Source: Cerina litoralis (GTDB lineage: Bacteria > Bacteroidota > Bacteroidia > Flavobacteriales > Flavobacteriaceae). Taken from it: a stretch of DNA of 44,410 nucleotides. The notes beneath the pieces are model-generated. The model was not told the origin of the DNA. It saw only the letters and a list, made by a program, of their open reading frames with translations, and made no database searches. This document shows, in pieces, positions 16,404 through 24,826 of this stretch. Position 1 is the stretch's first letter; every line of letters starts with the position of its first letter. The stretch is taken from NCBI GenBank assembly GCA_022008415.1, contig JAIRBC010000030.1:1-44410 (forward strand). The letters are read 5' to 3'. The translations under genes and the position numbers were made by a program.

Positions 16404-18126
16404 AACCCCTTTTATAACAGTGCCTGGAGAATTTGATTGCTGGACAGATTGGAAAGAGATTATTGCCGAAATTGGAAAGAACTTCGACAAGATTGAAGAG
16501 TGCAATACTGTTGTTGTCGAAACATACCAAGGTGTTTTTGATGATGAGCTTACAAGGGAGTTCAGGACGATTTCTGAAAATGTTCATTTTATAGATACCC
16601 GTAAACTTTTTAAGAGTGAAGGTCAGATTCGGGATATGACTGCCCAAGACGTTACCGATGATGAAATTTTTGGTTACAGAACCCGTCTTAAGCTAATGGA
16701 TTTTTTTGATATTGCGAAATTTGATTATGCACAACGTACCCTGAAAAATAAAACGGGAATAAATATCGTATACGGCCCCGGAGCCGCCTTGGTGGAATGC
16801 GGCCCGACCGTGTTGGTCTATGCCGACATGCCTCGTTGGGAAATTCAACAGCGTTTCCGTACGAACACCATAGGCAATCTTGGGTTGCGCAACGAAGAGG
16901 AACGGTTCTCAATTCAATATAAAAGAGGTTTCTTCGTGGATTGGCTGGTTTGTGATCGCCATAAGAAAGACATTTTCGATAGGGTAGATTATTTTTTGGA
17001 TACCTCAGTGATGGAAAATCCAAAAATGGTAGTCTCAATGGCAATGCATCAAGGTCTAAAAGAATGTACGAACCGGCCTTTCCGCACTGTACCTTTTTTT
17101 GATTCGGGAGTATGGGGAGGACAATGGATGAAGAAGGTTTGTGAACTTGACGATAAGGCCCCTAACTATGCTTGGTGTTTTGACTGTGTACCTGAAGAGA
17201 ACAGTCTTTATTTGAAAATTCGTGATGTTCTTTTTGAAACGCCTTCTATTAATTTAGTTTTTCGCCATCCGGAAGCACTCTTAGGAGGTCCTGTATATTC
17301 TCGGTTTGGCGATGCATTCCCCATACGATTCAATTTTCTGGATACAATGGAGGGTGGTAACCTTAGTCTTCAGGTACACCCGTTTACAGAATATATTCAA
17401 GAAAATTTTGGAATGCACTTTACCCAAGATGAAAGTTATTACATACTCGATACCGGAGACGATGCCGTTGTGCATCTCGGTCTTAATGAAGATACAAAGC
17501 CTGAAGAGTTGATTACTTCCTTGAAAAAAGCACAGGAAACTGGTCAGTTTGAATCGGAAAAATACATTGCGCAATGGAAGATTAAAAAACACGACCACAT
17601 ACTTATTCCTGCAGGCACTATTCATTGTTCTGGCAAAAACAGTATGGTGCTCGAAATAAGTGCCGCAGTCTATAATTTTACGTTCAAACTATGGGATTGG
17701 GGTCGATTAGGACTAGATGGACGACCTCGTCCCATAAATATCGAGCGGGGTGAAAAAAATATCTCTTGGGAGAGAGATGTTACTTGGTGCAAAGGAGAAC
17801 TGATTAACCAATTTGAGACATTGGAAGAGATCGGAGGATGTTTGGAAGAACGTACAGGATTACATGAACGGGAGTTCATTGAGACCCGAAGACATTGGTT
17901 TACCGAAAAAACACAACATGTTACTGGTAGAAGTGTGAACGTACTTAATCTGGTAGAAGGTAGGGAGGTGATTGTGGAAAGCCCCGATAATTCATTTACC
18001 CCGTTTATAATCCATTATGCCGAAACTTTTATAGTTCCCGCAAATGTAGAAACCTATACGATTGCTCCCTACGGGGAATCAATCGGAAAGAAATGTGCAA
18101 CCATAAAGGCATTTGTAAGACATTGA
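16360..18126 (+). CDS. Type I phosphomannose isomerase with an extra N-terminal domain
   Basis: A 588-residue cytoplasmic enzyme, much longer than simple mannose-6-phosphate isomerases. The C-terminal ~280 residues carry the zinc site and family motifs: GGNLSLQVHPF (His340), QDESYYILDTG (Glu358) and IPAGTIHCSGKNSMVLEIS (His422), then a second beta domain. It would interconvert mannose-6-phosphate and fructose-6-phosphate. Residues 1-~225 form an alpha/beta domain containing YGPGAALVECGPTVLVYADMPRWEIQQR, like the kinase-like N-terminal part of long class I isomerases, although no standard P-loop GxxxxGK is seen. It overlaps the ROK gene by 44 bases. A start at 16375 (second Met) is equally plausible and would still overlap. 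One base separates it from the next gene. Confidence 0.88.
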   Translation: MNLKNMNGRKSNYDKTPFITVPGEFDCWTDWKEIIAEIGKNFDKIEECNTVVVETYQGVFDDELTREFRTISENVHFIDTRKLFKSEGQIRDMTAQDVTDDEIFGYRTRLKLMDFFDIAKFDYAQRTLKNKTGINIVYGPGAALVECGPTVLVYADMPRWEIQQRFRTNTIGNLGLRNEEERFSIQYKRGFFVDWLVCDRHKKDIFDRVDYFLDTSVMENPKMVVSMAMHQGLKECTNRPFRTVPFFDSGVWGGQWMKKVCELDDKAPNYAWCFDCVPEENSLYLKIRDVLFETPSINLVFRHPEALLGGPVYSRFGDAFPIRFNFLDTMEGGNLSLQVHPFTEYIQENFGMHFTQDESYYILDTGDDAVVHLGLNEDTKPEELITSLKKAQETGQFESEKYIAQWKIKKHDHILIPAGTIHCSGKNSMVLEISAAVYNFTFKLWDWGRLGLDGRPRPINIERGEKNISWERDVTWCKGELINQFETLEEIGGCLEERTGLHEREFIETRRHWFTEKTQHVTGRSVNVLNLVEGREVIVESPDNSFTPFIIHYAETFIVPANVETYTIAPYGESIGKKCATIKAFVRH

Positions 18127-18127
18127 T

Positions 18128-18913
18128 ATGACAAAGACATTTAATTCTGGTTTGGAAATTCAGCCACTGTTTGACCCGCTTGGATTCAAGTATGGAGAAA
18201 CCTGTTTTGGCCCTACAGTTGAAACAAGGAAACTTGATGCAATTCGTAAAAGTTTGATGGACCCTAATTGTACGGGTCCAGACATAGTTTATGCCATCGC
18301 TATGGATGTGGGTAAAAAAGAACATCAATCCCTATTAAAGGAGCTACATCTACTTTTTGGTGTGGTTACTTACGCAAGTGGCCGATTGGGTAACGAGCCA
18401 ATACGAAGCCAAGGACATATCCACTCGCGCTCCGCTTACGCGGGAGGTTGGTCTACCCCTGAAGTCTATGAAATCTGGGAAGGAAAGGCAATAATTTACA
18501 TGCAAGAGACTGCAAATGATAATCCGGGGAAATGCTATGCAATACATGCCGCACCTGGCGATATCGTAGTTGTGCCTCCATTTTGGGCTCATGCAACCAT
18601 AAGTGCAGATTCAGAAACACCTTTGACTTTTGGCGCATGGTGCAATAGGAATTACAGCTTTGAATACGATGAAGTCAGGGCACACAACGGCTTAGCCTGG
18701 TATCCTGTTTATAAACATGGACAATTAACCTGGCAAGCCAATAAAAATTACGATAGATCAGGGCTAATTGAGAAAAGTCCCGAATCATATTCTGAACTTG
18801 GTATTCAACAAGAGAAAAGTATCTATTCGATTTTCGAAGAGGACCCGAAAATCTTTGAATATGTGCCGAGACCCTATTTGATTGAAAAGTATTGGCAAAA
18901 TTTTATTCCATAG
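18128..18913 (+). CDS. Second cupin glucose-6-phosphate isomerase-like protein
   Basis: A 261-residue cupin of the same superfamily as the first gene of this operon but clearly divergent. The core QGHIHSRSAYAGGWSTPEVYEIWEGKA supplies His97, His99 and Glu112, and His155 lies in PPFWAHATISAD, so the metal site looks complete. Compared with the short enzyme there is an insertion between the histidines and the glutamate, and an extra ~75-residue C-terminal region ending PRPYLIEKYWQNFIP. It probably isomerises an aldose-6-phosphate in the same pathway. Two paralogous cupin isomerases in one operon suggest different substrates or steps. It follows the phosphomannose isomerase by one base and precedes the transporter by nine. 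Confidence 0.82.
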   Translation: MTKTFNSGLEIQPLFDPLGFKYGETCFGPTVETRKLDAIRKSLMDPNCTGPDIVYAIAMDVGKKEHQSLLKELHLLFGVVTYASGRLGNEPIRSQGHIHSRSAYAGGWSTPEVYEIWEGKAIIYMQETANDNPGKCYAIHAAPGDIVVVPPFWAHATISADSETPLTFGAWCNRNYSFEYDEVRAHNGLAWYPVYKHGQLTWQANKNYDRSGLIEKSPESYSELGIQQEKSIYSIFEEDPKIFEYVPRPYLIEKYWQNFIP

Positions 18914-18922
18914 CTTTAACTT

Positions 18923-20353
18923 ATGAACAAGGAAAAACAGAAAATTCCAAGAATCATATATATTATCACAGCTTCTGCGGTCATTGGGGGATTTCTTTTC
19001 GGGTATGATACAGCAGTGGTCTCTGGTACGATTGGAGCGTTAGAAAAGAATTTTATACTGCCTCAAGGATTTGATGTTACGGCCGCAAACTGGTGGTTGG
19101 GTTTTACCGTCTCATCGGCACTTATAGGCTGTATTATTGGTGCTTTATCAGGTGGATATGTAAGTGATAAGTTCGGTAGAAAAAAGGCTATGGTGCTTTC
19201 GGCCATACTATTTTTTGTATCGGCCTTAGGTTCAGCATTTCCAGAAACAGGCATTACTTCTCTAGGCGAGCAACCTTCCTCCGTTTGGGCAGTATTTGTT
19301 GGTTATCGGATAATTGGTGGCATAGGTGTTGGACTTGCCTCGATGTTAGCTCCTATGTATATATCCGAAGTCGCACCTGCACATATAAGGGGGCGATTAG
19401 TATCATGGAATCAGTTTGCTATTGTCATTGGGGTTTTTATATCTTTTTTGGTCAATTATCAAATTGGTAAAATGGGGGATACTGAATGGCTGAATACAAC
19501 GGGTTGGCGATACATGTTCGGTGCCGAGGCCTTACCAGCCCTAGTTTATTTTTTTATGTTGTTTAGGGTACCGGAAAGTCCACGATGGCTCGTTCTTAAG
19601 GGTAAAGAATTGGATTCCGAAATGATTTTTAAACGCCTTTCCCCTACTGAAGATATAAAGCTACTGATTTCTAATATAAAAAAACCTGTAACTAAAGTTG
19701 GAACCAAACGGGTGATAGATAGTTTTCAGATATTAAAGATAGGTGTTTTCTTGGCTATTTTTCAGCAGTTCATAGGTATCAATGTAGTCCTCTATTATGC
19801 TCCTGAAATATTCAAAAGTGTTGGTGCCAAGGGAGATGAGGCTTTATGGCAATCCGTTATTGTCGGTCTAGCAAATATGGTATTCACAATAATCGCAATT
19901 GAAAAAGTAGATTTATTCGGTCGCAAACCGTTAATGCTGATTGGTGCCTTGGGTATGACAATTTCGATGGGATTGATGGGTTTTGCCTTTTTTGCCGGGT
20001 TCAATGGTATCTATATTCTTGTTTTTATGTTACTTTATATTTCATTCTTTGCGATGTCATGGGGTCCGGTTACCTGGGTGTTGATTGCCGAGATTTTTCC
20101 AAACGAAATAAGGGCAAGGGCTATGTCCATAGCTGTGGCGTCCATGTGGGTTTCGAACTTTTTAGTATCGCAGACATTTCCCGTATTGGATAAAAATCCT
20201 TATCTGGCCGAAAAATTTAATCATGGATTTGCTTATTGGGTATATGCTGCTGTATCCTTGGTAGCTTTTTTATTCATTCTTAAAAAAGTACCGGAAACCA
20301 GGGGAAAGACCTTGGAGGAAATGGAAGAATTTTGGAATAAAAGCCGTACATAA
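18923..20353 (+). CDS. MFS sugar:proton symporter (sugar porter family)
   Basis: A 476-residue inner-membrane protein with about twelve membrane segments. Sugar-porter signatures are all present: GGFLFGYDTAVVSGTIGAL in the first helix, GGYVSDKFGRKKAM in the first cytoplasmic loop, RIIGGIGVGLASMLAPMYISE, PESPRWLV before the central loop, QQFIGINVVLYYAPEIF in helix 7, WGPVTWVLIAEIFPNEIRARA and the terminal PETRGKTLEEME. It resembles XylE-type porters for xylose, glucose or galactose. It would bring the free sugar into the cytoplasm for the ROK kinase encoded upstream. It sits in the operon between the second cupin isomerase (9 bases) and the exported glycosidase (27 bases). The exact sugar cannot be read from sequence. 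Confidence 0.93.
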   Translation: MNKEKQKIPRIIYIITASAVIGGFLFGYDTAVVSGTIGALEKNFILPQGFDVTAANWWLGFTVSSALIGCIIGALSGGYVSDKFGRKKAMVLSAILFFVSALGSAFPETGITSLGEQPSSVWAVFVGYRIIGGIGVGLASMLAPMYISEVAPAHIRGRLVSWNQFAIVIGVFISFLVNYQIGKMGDTEWLNTTGWRYMFGAEALPALVYFFMLFRVPESPRWLVLKGKELDSEMIFKRLSPTEDIKLLISNIKKPVTKVGTKRVIDSFQILKIGVFLAIFQQFIGINVVLYYAPEIFKSVGAKGDEALWQSVIVGLANMVFTIIAIEKVDLFGRKPLMLIGALGMTISMGLMGFAFFAGFNGIYILVFMLLYISFFAMSWGPVTWVLIAEIFPNEIRARAMSIAVASMWVSNFLVSQTFPVLDKNPYLAEKFNHGFAYWVYAAVSLVAFLFILKKVPETRGKTLEEMEEFWNKSRT

Positions 20354-20380
20354 AATTATAAACAAAAAAATAAAGTTGTC

Positions 20381-22540
20381 ATGAAATTCAAAATTACTAT
20401 TCTTCTAATTTTATTGTCCTCGATTTCGGCTTTTAGTCAAGATTACTTGAACGTTGATTTCAGATATGCCCCTAATTGGCATGTAACTAGCATATGCCTT
20501 CCAGATGACACTTATAAGAGTTTAGTTGGTCCTTTAGGACAACTTCTCTATGATTTTGGAGGTAAAGGATTCTATTCTTATGCCAATGATAAAGGTTTTA
20601 AGACGGTTGTACAAATATTGGCCGATGAGGACGTAAAACTTACCGAACAGAAGTTGTATTCTCCAAAAGTTCCGATTGTGGAAACCTATTCTAATCTGGA
20701 TGGTTTGGCCATCAAACAAGAAACGTTTGCGTACAGTTCATTCGGTCTAAAGAAATTCAGTGAAGCCAAAAAGAATGAGACAGTTATGAATGCCCCGAGG
20801 GAAGACATTGTTCTTACGACTGTGACGAATACTGGAGTGGAGAGCAGAACTATCCAACCATTGGTAATCATTAATTCAGAACATGCGGTTACAGTAGAAG
20901 GAAATGTGATTACAATCAAGGACAATGGTAGACTTTTTATAGGGAGCCAAGTTCAGGGTGTGCGGCAAAATATCGGTGATGAAAAAACTCTTGTCTCTTT
21001 GTCTCCAATCCAAATAGAAGCAGGTCAGACTAAAACTATACCGGCTATTTATGACAACGATATTGCTTCAGATCTGACAGCAAGTTTTTTTGCCAATCCT
21101 GCAGGAAATATCGAAGATATGCAACAACTTAGACAATCCGTCATTGACTTTTGGGAAATCTATTCCCCGGTGCCCTCGGGCACCATTACAATTCCGGATG
21201 AAGGAATTCAATCTCTTATTGATGCTTCGTTGCGCAATATATGGCAGGCAAGAGAAATAGTAGATGGAAGGATAAGTTTTCAAGTAGGACCTACCTGCTA
21301 TAGGGGTCTTTGGATTGTAGATGGAGCTTTTATACTTGAGGCTGCTACCATGGTTGGTAGGGGTTCCGATGCCAGGGACGGTATAGAATACATGTTGTCA
21401 TTTCAACAGCCTAATGGTAAATTTGGCAAGCTGACACCTGATTTTTGGAAGGAAAATGGAATCGTACTTTGGGCCTCTGTTAGACATGCATTGTTGACAC
21501 AGGATAAAGAATGGCTAAAGTCCGTTTGGCCCAAACTATCCAAGACAGTTTCATTTATAGAAGAGTTGAGAAGAATGACCTTGCTCAATGAAATTTCGGT
21601 TGATGACGGATTAATACCGCCTGGAGCAATCGACGGGGGCCTTTGGGGTGAAGATGACAAAGGGGAATACTCTAACGTGTATTGGAACTTAATAGGCCTA
21701 AAAGCAATGGTAGAAGCTGCAAATTGGATTGGGGAAACGAATGATGCCAAGAACTGGGGAAAGGAGTATGACGATTTTTACGCATCATTTCAAAAGGCTG
21801 CAAACCGTGATAAACAAGTAGACACTTTTGGCAATACCTACCTGCCCATACCTATGGAGTCCAAATATTATTCCTTGCCTCAGCGTGCACAGTGGGCATT
21901 CTGCCAAGGTGTTTATCCTGGTCAACTATTCGCTCAGAATGACCCTATTGCCAACGGTACAATGGATATGCTAGATACTACACTTCAAGAAGGGATGGTC
22001 ATGGGTACGGGTTGGATTATTGATGGAATATGGAACTATTTTGCCAGCTTTTATGGGCATGCCAAACTTTGGATGGGAGATGGGGATAAGGCGGTACGCT
22101 CGCTTTATGCTTTTGCCAATCACGCATCGCCCTTATTGGCTTGGAGGGAGGAGCATAACCCCAGAGATTTGCCCGATCATTATGTTGGTGATATGCCCCA
22201 TAATTGGGCAAGTGCGGAATTTATTCGTCTTTCCATCCATTTACTTGCCTTGGATCGTGGTAAAGAGCTGCATCTGTTTGAGGGACTTCCAAAAGAATGG
22301 GTAAAACCAGGTATGGAGACATCATTAAAGAATATCGCAACTCCTTTTGGAAAATTAAGTTTTAGTTTAAAGGTAAATACATCTGGGAAATCGGCACTGT
22401 TAAACATAGATGCGCTTACCGATAAATCTTGTGATAAGATTGTAGTACATACCAGAGGATGGTCGACTGGTACAGTCGATAAGACAATTGAATTAATACC
22501 ATCGAAAAAGCATACGATTACCATTAATTTAGACCAATAA
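20381..22540 (+). CDS. Exported six-hairpin (alpha/alpha)6 glycosidase-like protein
   Basis: A 719-residue secreted protein with signal peptide 1-20 (ISAFSQ at the cut). Residues about 20-240 are beta-rich. Residues about 270-640 form a helical toroid like six-hairpin glycosidases, with VGPTCYRGLWIVDGAFILEAA (Arg308, Trp311, Asp314), DDGLIPPGAIDGGLWGEDDKGEYSNVYW and DMPHNWASAEFIRL. Related folds include rhamnosidase-like and trehalase-like families. Acidic residues suitable for catalysis are in the first two motifs. I cannot assign a CAZy family. It is the last gene of the sugar operon and probably frees in the periplasm the monosaccharide that the porter imports. The C-terminal ~80 residues are a beta domain. 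Confidence 0.75.
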   Translation: MKFKITILLILLSSISAFSQDYLNVDFRYAPNWHVTSICLPDDTYKSLVGPLGQLLYDFGGKGFYSYANDKGFKTVVQILADEDVKLTEQKLYSPKVPIVETYSNLDGLAIKQETFAYSSFGLKKFSEAKKNETVMNAPREDIVLTTVTNTGVESRTIQPLVIINSEHAVTVEGNVITIKDNGRLFIGSQVQGVRQNIGDEKTLVSLSPIQIEAGQTKTIPAIYDNDIASDLTASFFANPAGNIEDMQQLRQSVIDFWEIYSPVPSGTITIPDEGIQSLIDASLRNIWQAREIVDGRISFQVGPTCYRGLWIVDGAFILEAATMVGRGSDARDGIEYMLSFQQPNGKFGKLTPDFWKENGIVLWASVRHALLTQDKEWLKSVWPKLSKTVSFIEELRRMTLLNEISVDDGLIPPGAIDGGLWGEDDKGEYSNVYWNLIGLKAMVEAANWIGETNDAKNWGKEYDDFYASFQKAANRDKQVDTFGNTYLPIPMESKYYSLPQRAQWAFCQGVYPGQLFAQNDPIANGTMDMLDTTLQEGMVMGTGWIIDGIWNYFASFYGHAKLWMGDGDKAVRSLYAFANHASPLLAWREEHNPRDLPDHYVGDMPHNWASAEFIRLSIHLLALDRGKELHLFEGLPKEWVKPGMETSLKNIATPFGKLSFSLKVNTSGKSALLNIDALTDKSCDKIVVHTRGWSTGTVDKTIELIPSKKHTITINLDQ

Positions 22541-23369
22541 ACAAGGTATAGGATGGACGACTGTAACTTAATAATGGATATAGCTCATTTATGCAAATAA
22601 AGGGGTAGGAAAGGTTTGGAAGTAATAGATATGCTTGTTTTTCTATTATTTGACTATTAGGGATATTACGTTTCGTCCCTTAGATTTTTTTAATAAGAGC
22701 TGTTTTATGATTGATGTAAATCAATTCCCGTGGTAACTAACTACTTTTAAAAGTAATATAAAATCGTTCATTGTGAATTGTAGAAATTTATGAAACACCT
22801 AGCGACAAACTATAATAGAATAAACCAAGAAATTTTAATACCTTTGAAGCTTAAACGATTAAATCATTTTTTTTATCTAGATGAAAGCTCTTTTGAAGAT
22901 TTGAAGAAATGAAAGTTTTGAGAGTTTCAATCTTTAACTAAGTCTAATATTCGTCGCGTTAAATCATTATCTTGTATGTCTTAGGGCAGGTACTAGGGTA
23001 AATTATTGAACCTCCCATAAATTTAGACATAAGGACCTAGGATAAAGAATAATTTCTATGGAGGAGACCATGCATTAGTGAATCATACCCATCCGAAGCC
23101 AAAATATTAGTCTTACAACCTAGGTCTTAAAATCATAATTCGCTCTTTAAAACTAAACCACCATGGATTGAAAATCCACAGGTTTTGAAAAGCAATGAAA
23201 TTGCAAACCGTTAATGTGATATTAAGTTGCTCAGTTTTTTAGACTGCACGCTTTATTAACTCATAATTTATAACTTAATAACTCTTATGACGATGATCTT
23301 TGTAGAAATTGAAAGTCTTGTGCCTGCCCGACTATGTTCAAGTAGGGTTTCAACTAACGACCGTGAGCA
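22541..23369 (+). other. Gene-free 829-bp spacer with an orphan LacI-type site
   Basis: There is no intact gene on either strand. It holds a -7 box followed by a LacI-type palindrome variant at 22839-22862. Beyond it lie about 500 bases of AT-rich sequence with only short open stretches before the phosphatase-like gene. Confidence 0.6.
22839..22862 (+). promoter_or_regulatory. -7 box plus LacI-type operator variant
   Basis: TACCTTTG (22839-22846) fits TAnnTTTG exactly. Four bases later TTAAACGATTAA (22851-22862) differs by one base from the perfect palindrome TTAAACGTTTAA. The predicted transcription start falls inside the operator. The same variant occurs at 26907-26918. The next gene on this strand starts about 500 bases away. 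I see no -33 TTTG at the usual distance. Confidence 0.5.
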
Positions 23370-24452
23370 ATGAAAACCACAATATTACTACTATTTTTAA
23401 TGGCATCTATTGGTTGTTTTGCTCAGAAGCACAAGGCGGAAAACATTATTCTTATTTCCGTGGACGGTATGCGCTGGCATGAAATATTTCATGGAGCCGA
23501 TTCGACCCTGTTGTTCAATGATAAATACAACAACCAGGATTTGGAGTCCCTTCAAAAAAAATATTGGGCTTCCACCCCAAAAGAGAGAAGACAAAAAACC
23601 ATGCCTTTCTTTTGGGGCACCATCGCCGCAAAGGGCCAGCTCTACGGTAACCGTGATCTGGGTAACAAGGTGAACTTAAGGAACAAGTACTGGTTTTCCT
23701 ATCCAGGCCGTTCCGAAAACATTAGTGGATACTACGACCCCAAGATAGATTCCAACGAATATCCCAACAACCCCAACGAAAATGTACTTGAGTTCCTCAA
23801 TAAACAGAATGGCTATGAGGGCAAGGTGGTGACCTTTGCGTCATGGAATGCCGTTGGGCGAATAGTGAACAGGGACCGCAACGGTATGCTGGTAAACCTT
23901 CCCGGAGAAGAAGTACAGGGCACGCACCTAACTGAATCTCAGAAATTGGCCAACGAACTTCAGCATTATCTACCTGAATATTCTGGGAAAGGTCTCCGTT
24001 TTGACGAGCATACCTTTGCCTTGACGAAAACGTATATGACTGCCGATCATCCAAAAGTAGTATATATCGATTTTGCGGATCCCGACCGTTTTGGCCATGC
24101 AGGACAATACGATTCGTATCTGGATTCTGCCCATTATATCGATGCCATGATCGCCAGTTTATGGAAAATGATTCAGGAAGATCCCTTTTACATGGACAAG
24201 ACCGCTATCATGGTTTATCCCGATCATGGCAGGGGACTGGGGGACCAATGGACAGGCCATGGTTCCGGGTCCGTCCATAGTGATGAAACCTGGCTGGCGG
24301 CCATCGGACCTGGTGTTACTCCTATAGGAGAGGTAAGCACCGAAGGGCAGATTTATCAAGACCAAATAGCACAAACGGCCGCAAATCTATTGGGCTTTTT
24401 GTTTACGGCCGACCACCCGGTAGGTGAACCCATTAAAACTATTTCACAATAA
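23370..24452 (+). CDS. Exported alkaline-phosphatase-superfamily phosphoesterase
   Basis: A 360-residue protein with a Sec signal (1-18, IGCFAQ at the cut). Alkaline phosphatase superfamily features are visible: IILISVDGMRWHEIFHG (first metal aspartate), KTMPFFWGTIAAKGQLYGN with a candidate Thr nucleophile, YIDFADPDRFGHAGQYDSYLDSAHYIDAMI (second metal cluster), and YPDHGRGLGDQWTGHGSG (Asp-His pair). Such proteins are phosphodiesterases, phosphatases or sulfatase relatives; the substrate is unknown. The gene is noticeably richer in G+C (30 of 60 at 24181-24240) than most of the window. It stands between a long spacer and a broken ThuA gene. An upstream LacI-type site at 22851-22862 could control it, but 500 bases separate them. 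Confidence 0.82.
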   Translation: MKTTILLLFLMASIGCFAQKHKAENIILISVDGMRWHEIFHGADSTLLFNDKYNNQDLESLQKKYWASTPKERRQKTMPFFWGTIAAKGQLYGNRDLGNKVNLRNKYWFSYPGRSENISGYYDPKIDSNEYPNNPNENVLEFLNKQNGYEGKVVTFASWNAVGRIVNRDRNGMLVNLPGEEVQGTHLTESQKLANELQHYLPEYSGKGLRFDEHTFALTKTYMTADHPKVVYIDFADPDRFGHAGQYDSYLDSAHYIDAMIASLWKMIQEDPFYMDKTAIMVYPDHGRGLGDQWTGHGSGSVHSDETWLAAIGPGVTPIGEVSTEGQIYQDQIAQTAANLLGFLFTADHPVGEPIKTISQ

Positions 24453-24479
24453 ATTTGTTAAACCCACGTCTTGAAAGGC

Positions 24480-24791
24480 ATGTATCTCATTTCAACCAGC
24501 AAAAAGTACATAAGCGACCATCTGCGATTATCGGTGGTTCCTACGGCAAAACTCCTTTTCACTGCCTTCCTACTAAGTTTAGTAGTAGCTTGCAGCAAGA
24601 AGGTGAAAAGATTTCTGATATTCAATATAACTGAAGGCTTTCGACATGCTTTCTTTGAACCTGGAATCCAGACCTTCGAAAAATTGGGTGTTGAAAACGG
24701 CTTTAGGGTTACCGCTTCCTAGGATTTGCGTTATGTTCAAGAGGATTCGTTAAAACAATATAACTATCTGATTCCTAGCATAAACCTATAA
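24480..24791 (+). pseudogene. Truncated ThuA-domain lipoprotein
   Basis: The frame starts at ATG 24480 and gives a lipoprotein signal ending LSLVVAC, then KRFLIFNITEGFRHAFFEPG and FEKLGVENGFRVTAS, which is the start of a ThuA-like (trehalose utilisation) domain. A TAG at 24720-24722 interrupts it. The same frame continues DLRYVQEDSLKQYNYLIP, as expected for the next ThuA segment, and then stops at 24789-24791. The remaining ~150 residues of the domain are absent. The broken IS1595 transposase begins 35 bases later, so insertion and later decay probably removed the rest. ThuA lipoproteins are common in Bacteroidota sugar loci. Confidence 0.8.
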
Positions 24792-24826
24792 GATTTCATG
24801 TCTTACTTATTATAATAAGGTTCGAT

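Noticed and set aside
17281-17625. 114-codon minus-strand frame inside the phosphomannose isomerase gene.
   Set aside because: It overlaps the zinc-site coding region of a well-supported gene and shows low-complexity, cysteine/phenylalanine-rich content typical of antisense frames.
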